Assembly: GCF_016899425.1 (NCBI RefSeq)
Contig: NZ_CP045996.1
Coordinates: 1,054,001-1,118,000 of the forward strand
DNA from: Burkholderia sp. MS389
Lineage (GTDB): Bacteria > Pseudomonadota > Gammaproteobacteria > Burkholderiales > Burkholderiaceae
DNA: 64,000 nucleotides
Direction of reading: 5' to 3'
Part shown: positions 62,674 to 64,000 of the stretch, piece by piece
How the letters are laid out: the number at the start of each line of letters is the position of its first letter
How positions within the stretch are numbered: position 1 is the first letter of the stretch
The notes under the pieces: model-generated
Databases searched by the model: none
What the model saw: the letters and a program-made list of their open reading frames with translations, nothing else
What the model was told of the DNA's origin: nothing
Program-made: the position numbers and the translations under genes

Positions 62674-63522
62674 TCAATACGGGATCAGGCGCGGGTGGTT
62701 GATGGAGTCGAAGTACCACTCGCCCAGTTCGGAGAGGGGCTCTCGACGGCGGGAATGATCCCGTGTCGCTTCCCGCCAGTGCGCGAATTCAGCGTCGGTC
62801 ATGTCAAGTCCTTCGGCCAAGCGCTCTACCGGCACTCCATGCTCGGCCTTGGCTTGCACGTTCGTGCGCATCGTTCGCACCGAGGTGTGCCCGCCACGGT
62901 TGTGAGACTTCGTCACTGCCGTCGGGGCGGCAGCGTTGCGCACCGGGTCACGATGCGATACCTCATGCCGTGACATGGCATGCGAATACGGCCCCAGCGC
63001 CACCTCCACCTCTACGTCATCAGCGGCCGATACGCGCGCTGGTACCGATTGCCGCGTCGACACACCCGAGATGGAGCCCCGGTAAACGGTGCCTGGAGAT
63101 GGATGTGCTGGCCCGTTTTCGAGCACATGTGTCGCAAGGCAGCACGACGCCGCGAACGCAAGGCCAGCGGCAAGCGTCCGCCGCAACGAACGGGACGCAG
63201 GACGCTGACGCAGCCATGCAGCGTTGCCGGATCCGAAATCCGCCGCGGACGCTTTTGCTTGCTCACGCGAGATTCCGTGGGAGCACAAGTCGAACACGCG
63301 TGGCCCGGGGCCGCCCCTTTTCTCACACATGCTACGGCACCGACCGTACGGCGGTGGCACATCCGAAAAAGGGGGCGTAAGCGGGAGCGCGAAACGACCG
63401 GTAATGTCCTGCATATCCGTATGTGAGCGACGATTCTGCCGACACGTGACGCGTCGCCCCTCCGTCAATTTGAATGAAGTGCCGAGTATCGCTGTGGGTT
63501 CCGACCGCCGTAAATCAGCCAA
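62674..63522 (-). CDS. hypothetical protein, uncertain
   Basis: A 282-codon frame. Its last 60 residues look like real protein (VERLAEGLDMTDAEFAHWRE, LSELGEWYFDSINHP). A hydrophobic Ala/Leu/Cys-rich stretch (RRTLAAGLAFAASCCLATHV) in the middle could be a signal peptide, so a later start is possible, but no ribosome-binding site decides it. I do not recognise a family. The N-terminal third may be non-coding. Confidence 0.35.
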   Translation of the reverse strand: MADLRRSEPTAILGTSFKLTEGRRVTCRQNRRSHTDMQDITGRFALPLTPPFSDVPPPYGRCRSMCEKRGGPGPRVFDLCSHGISREQAKASAADFGSGNAAWLRQRPASRSLRRTLAAGLAFAASCCLATHVLENGPAHPSPGTVYRGSISGVSTRQSVPARVSAADDVEVEVALGPYSHAMSRHEVSHRDPVRNAAAPTAVTKSHNRGGHTSVRTMRTNVQAKAEHGVPVERLAEGLDMTDAEFAHWREATRDHSRRREPLSELGEWYFDSINHPRLIPY

Positions 63523-63767
63523 GGACGAATCAGCGCAATCCGGCGTCGGCCGATTCCCATCCGCCCCCGACTTGCATCCGCAGCAGCGTACTCAGGCGCA
63601 AGCACGATGGTGGCAGCCATCGCGAGCAGGACGCTCCCGGCAGCAGCATCTACGGAGTCGTGGCCGGTGCCTGGAGAATCACCATCGATGTCGGCTCCGC
63701 CGCAAGCACGCCAGTCGCTATGCTTGTCCAATGGGGTCGCGATTGATCTGGAATGCTTGTGCAGAAC

Positions 63768-64000
63768 GCGCCCCTGTTAAACGCGATGATGCGTTCGTCT
63801 AGGCCGGTGAAGCGGCGCTTATGCTTGGGAATCAGGATCGGCTCGAAGCTGCTGTCGCGATCGCGGGGGACGTCGCCCCGGACCGGGCCGCGATCGGTGA
63901 TGACCGTTTCGCCGCTGGCGCCGTTGCGCTCGTTGGCCTAACCAGGCGGCTTGGACTGGCCCTGCAGGTAGCCAGATGCAGGTTCATCTCGGCGCCCATC
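63768..64000 (-). pseudogene. IS256-family (mutator-type) transposase fragment
   Basis: Reading leftward from the right edge: GAEMNLHLGY, NERNGASGETVITDRGPV, GDVPRDRDSSFEPILIPKHK and RRFTGLDERIIAF follow the order of motifs in the N-terminal half of IS256-type transposases (the VPRDR...FEP...K block is the recognisable mark). A TAG lies within it where similarity shifts frame, and similarity ends near 63768, before the catalytic DDE domain. The remainder lies outside the window. Confidence 0.75.

Noticed and set aside
1..64000. CRISPR arrays, tRNA or rRNA genes
   Set aside because: No regularly spaced repeats, cloverleaf-like segments with CCA ends, or rRNA sequence were seen anywhere in the window.

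Overview
The window is high-GC proteobacterial DNA (about two thirds G+C in most genes) and reads as a Burkholderia cepacia complex genome, probably a secondary replicon (inference). Evidence: a complete pyrrolnitrin operon (prnABCD), an acdS/Lrp-type regulator pair, a YadA-type trimeric autotransporter with EvgS/BvgS-like regulators, DUF4148 proteins, and codon use dominated by GCG/CGC/CTG. There is no rRNA, tRNA or CRISPR array that I can see.

Layout. 1-5.3 kb: a small catabolic block (isochorismatase-fold hydrolase, YtcJ-like amidohydrolase, LysR regulator, DUF1275 protein) with three separate XapX mini-membrane proteins. 5.5-8.5 kb: TetR regulator, fluoroacetate-dehalogenase-like alpha/beta hydrolase and FAD monooxygenase. 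8.4-14.4 kb: a polar amino-acid ABC importer and an AnsP-type asparagine permease, bracketed by two DUF4148 secreted-protein genes that share a duplicated promoter. 14.6-21.7 kb: a PAS/MEKHLA protein, then an RND efflux operon in the unusual order pump-adaptor-outer-membrane factor. 21.6-24.25 kb: an inserted island (MITE-like element plus an orphan asparagine synthetase) flanked by 36-bp direct repeats. 24.2-26.4 kb: an OmpR-type two-component system. An 18-bp quasi-palindrome lies upstream of the response regulator, the efflux operon and both DUF4148 genes, so these probably form one regulon.

26.6-31.0 kb: M20 peptidase, MFS transporter and divergent LysR regulator. 31.0-33.4 kb: ACC deaminase with its divergent Lrp-type regulator, beside an aceE fragment cut off at an intergenic repeat. 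33.5-39.1 kb: prnABCD, giving pyrrolnitrin from tryptophan, behind an AT-rich upstream region. 39.9-44 kb: a LysE exporter, then decayed accessory DNA (unknown membrane protein, frameshifted phage genes, a gene broken by an in-frame TGA). 44.3-49.4 kb: a deoxyribose module (deoK, deoP, DUF4432 epimerase-like gene, DeoR regulator, deoC) with candidate operators.

49.4-62.2 kb: a surface/virulence-type block. A 1072-residue trimeric autotransporter adhesin lies between two outward-facing, paralogous, secreted halovibrin-like genes; two LuxR-type response regulators, a 1205-residue hybrid phosphorelay kinase and a truncated subtilisin-like protease follow. 62.2-64 kb: poorly coding DNA ending in an IS256-family transposase fragment. 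Working together, the window combines antifungal production and ACC degradation (rhizosphere competence), nutrient scavenging, efflux/envelope response and regulated adhesion.
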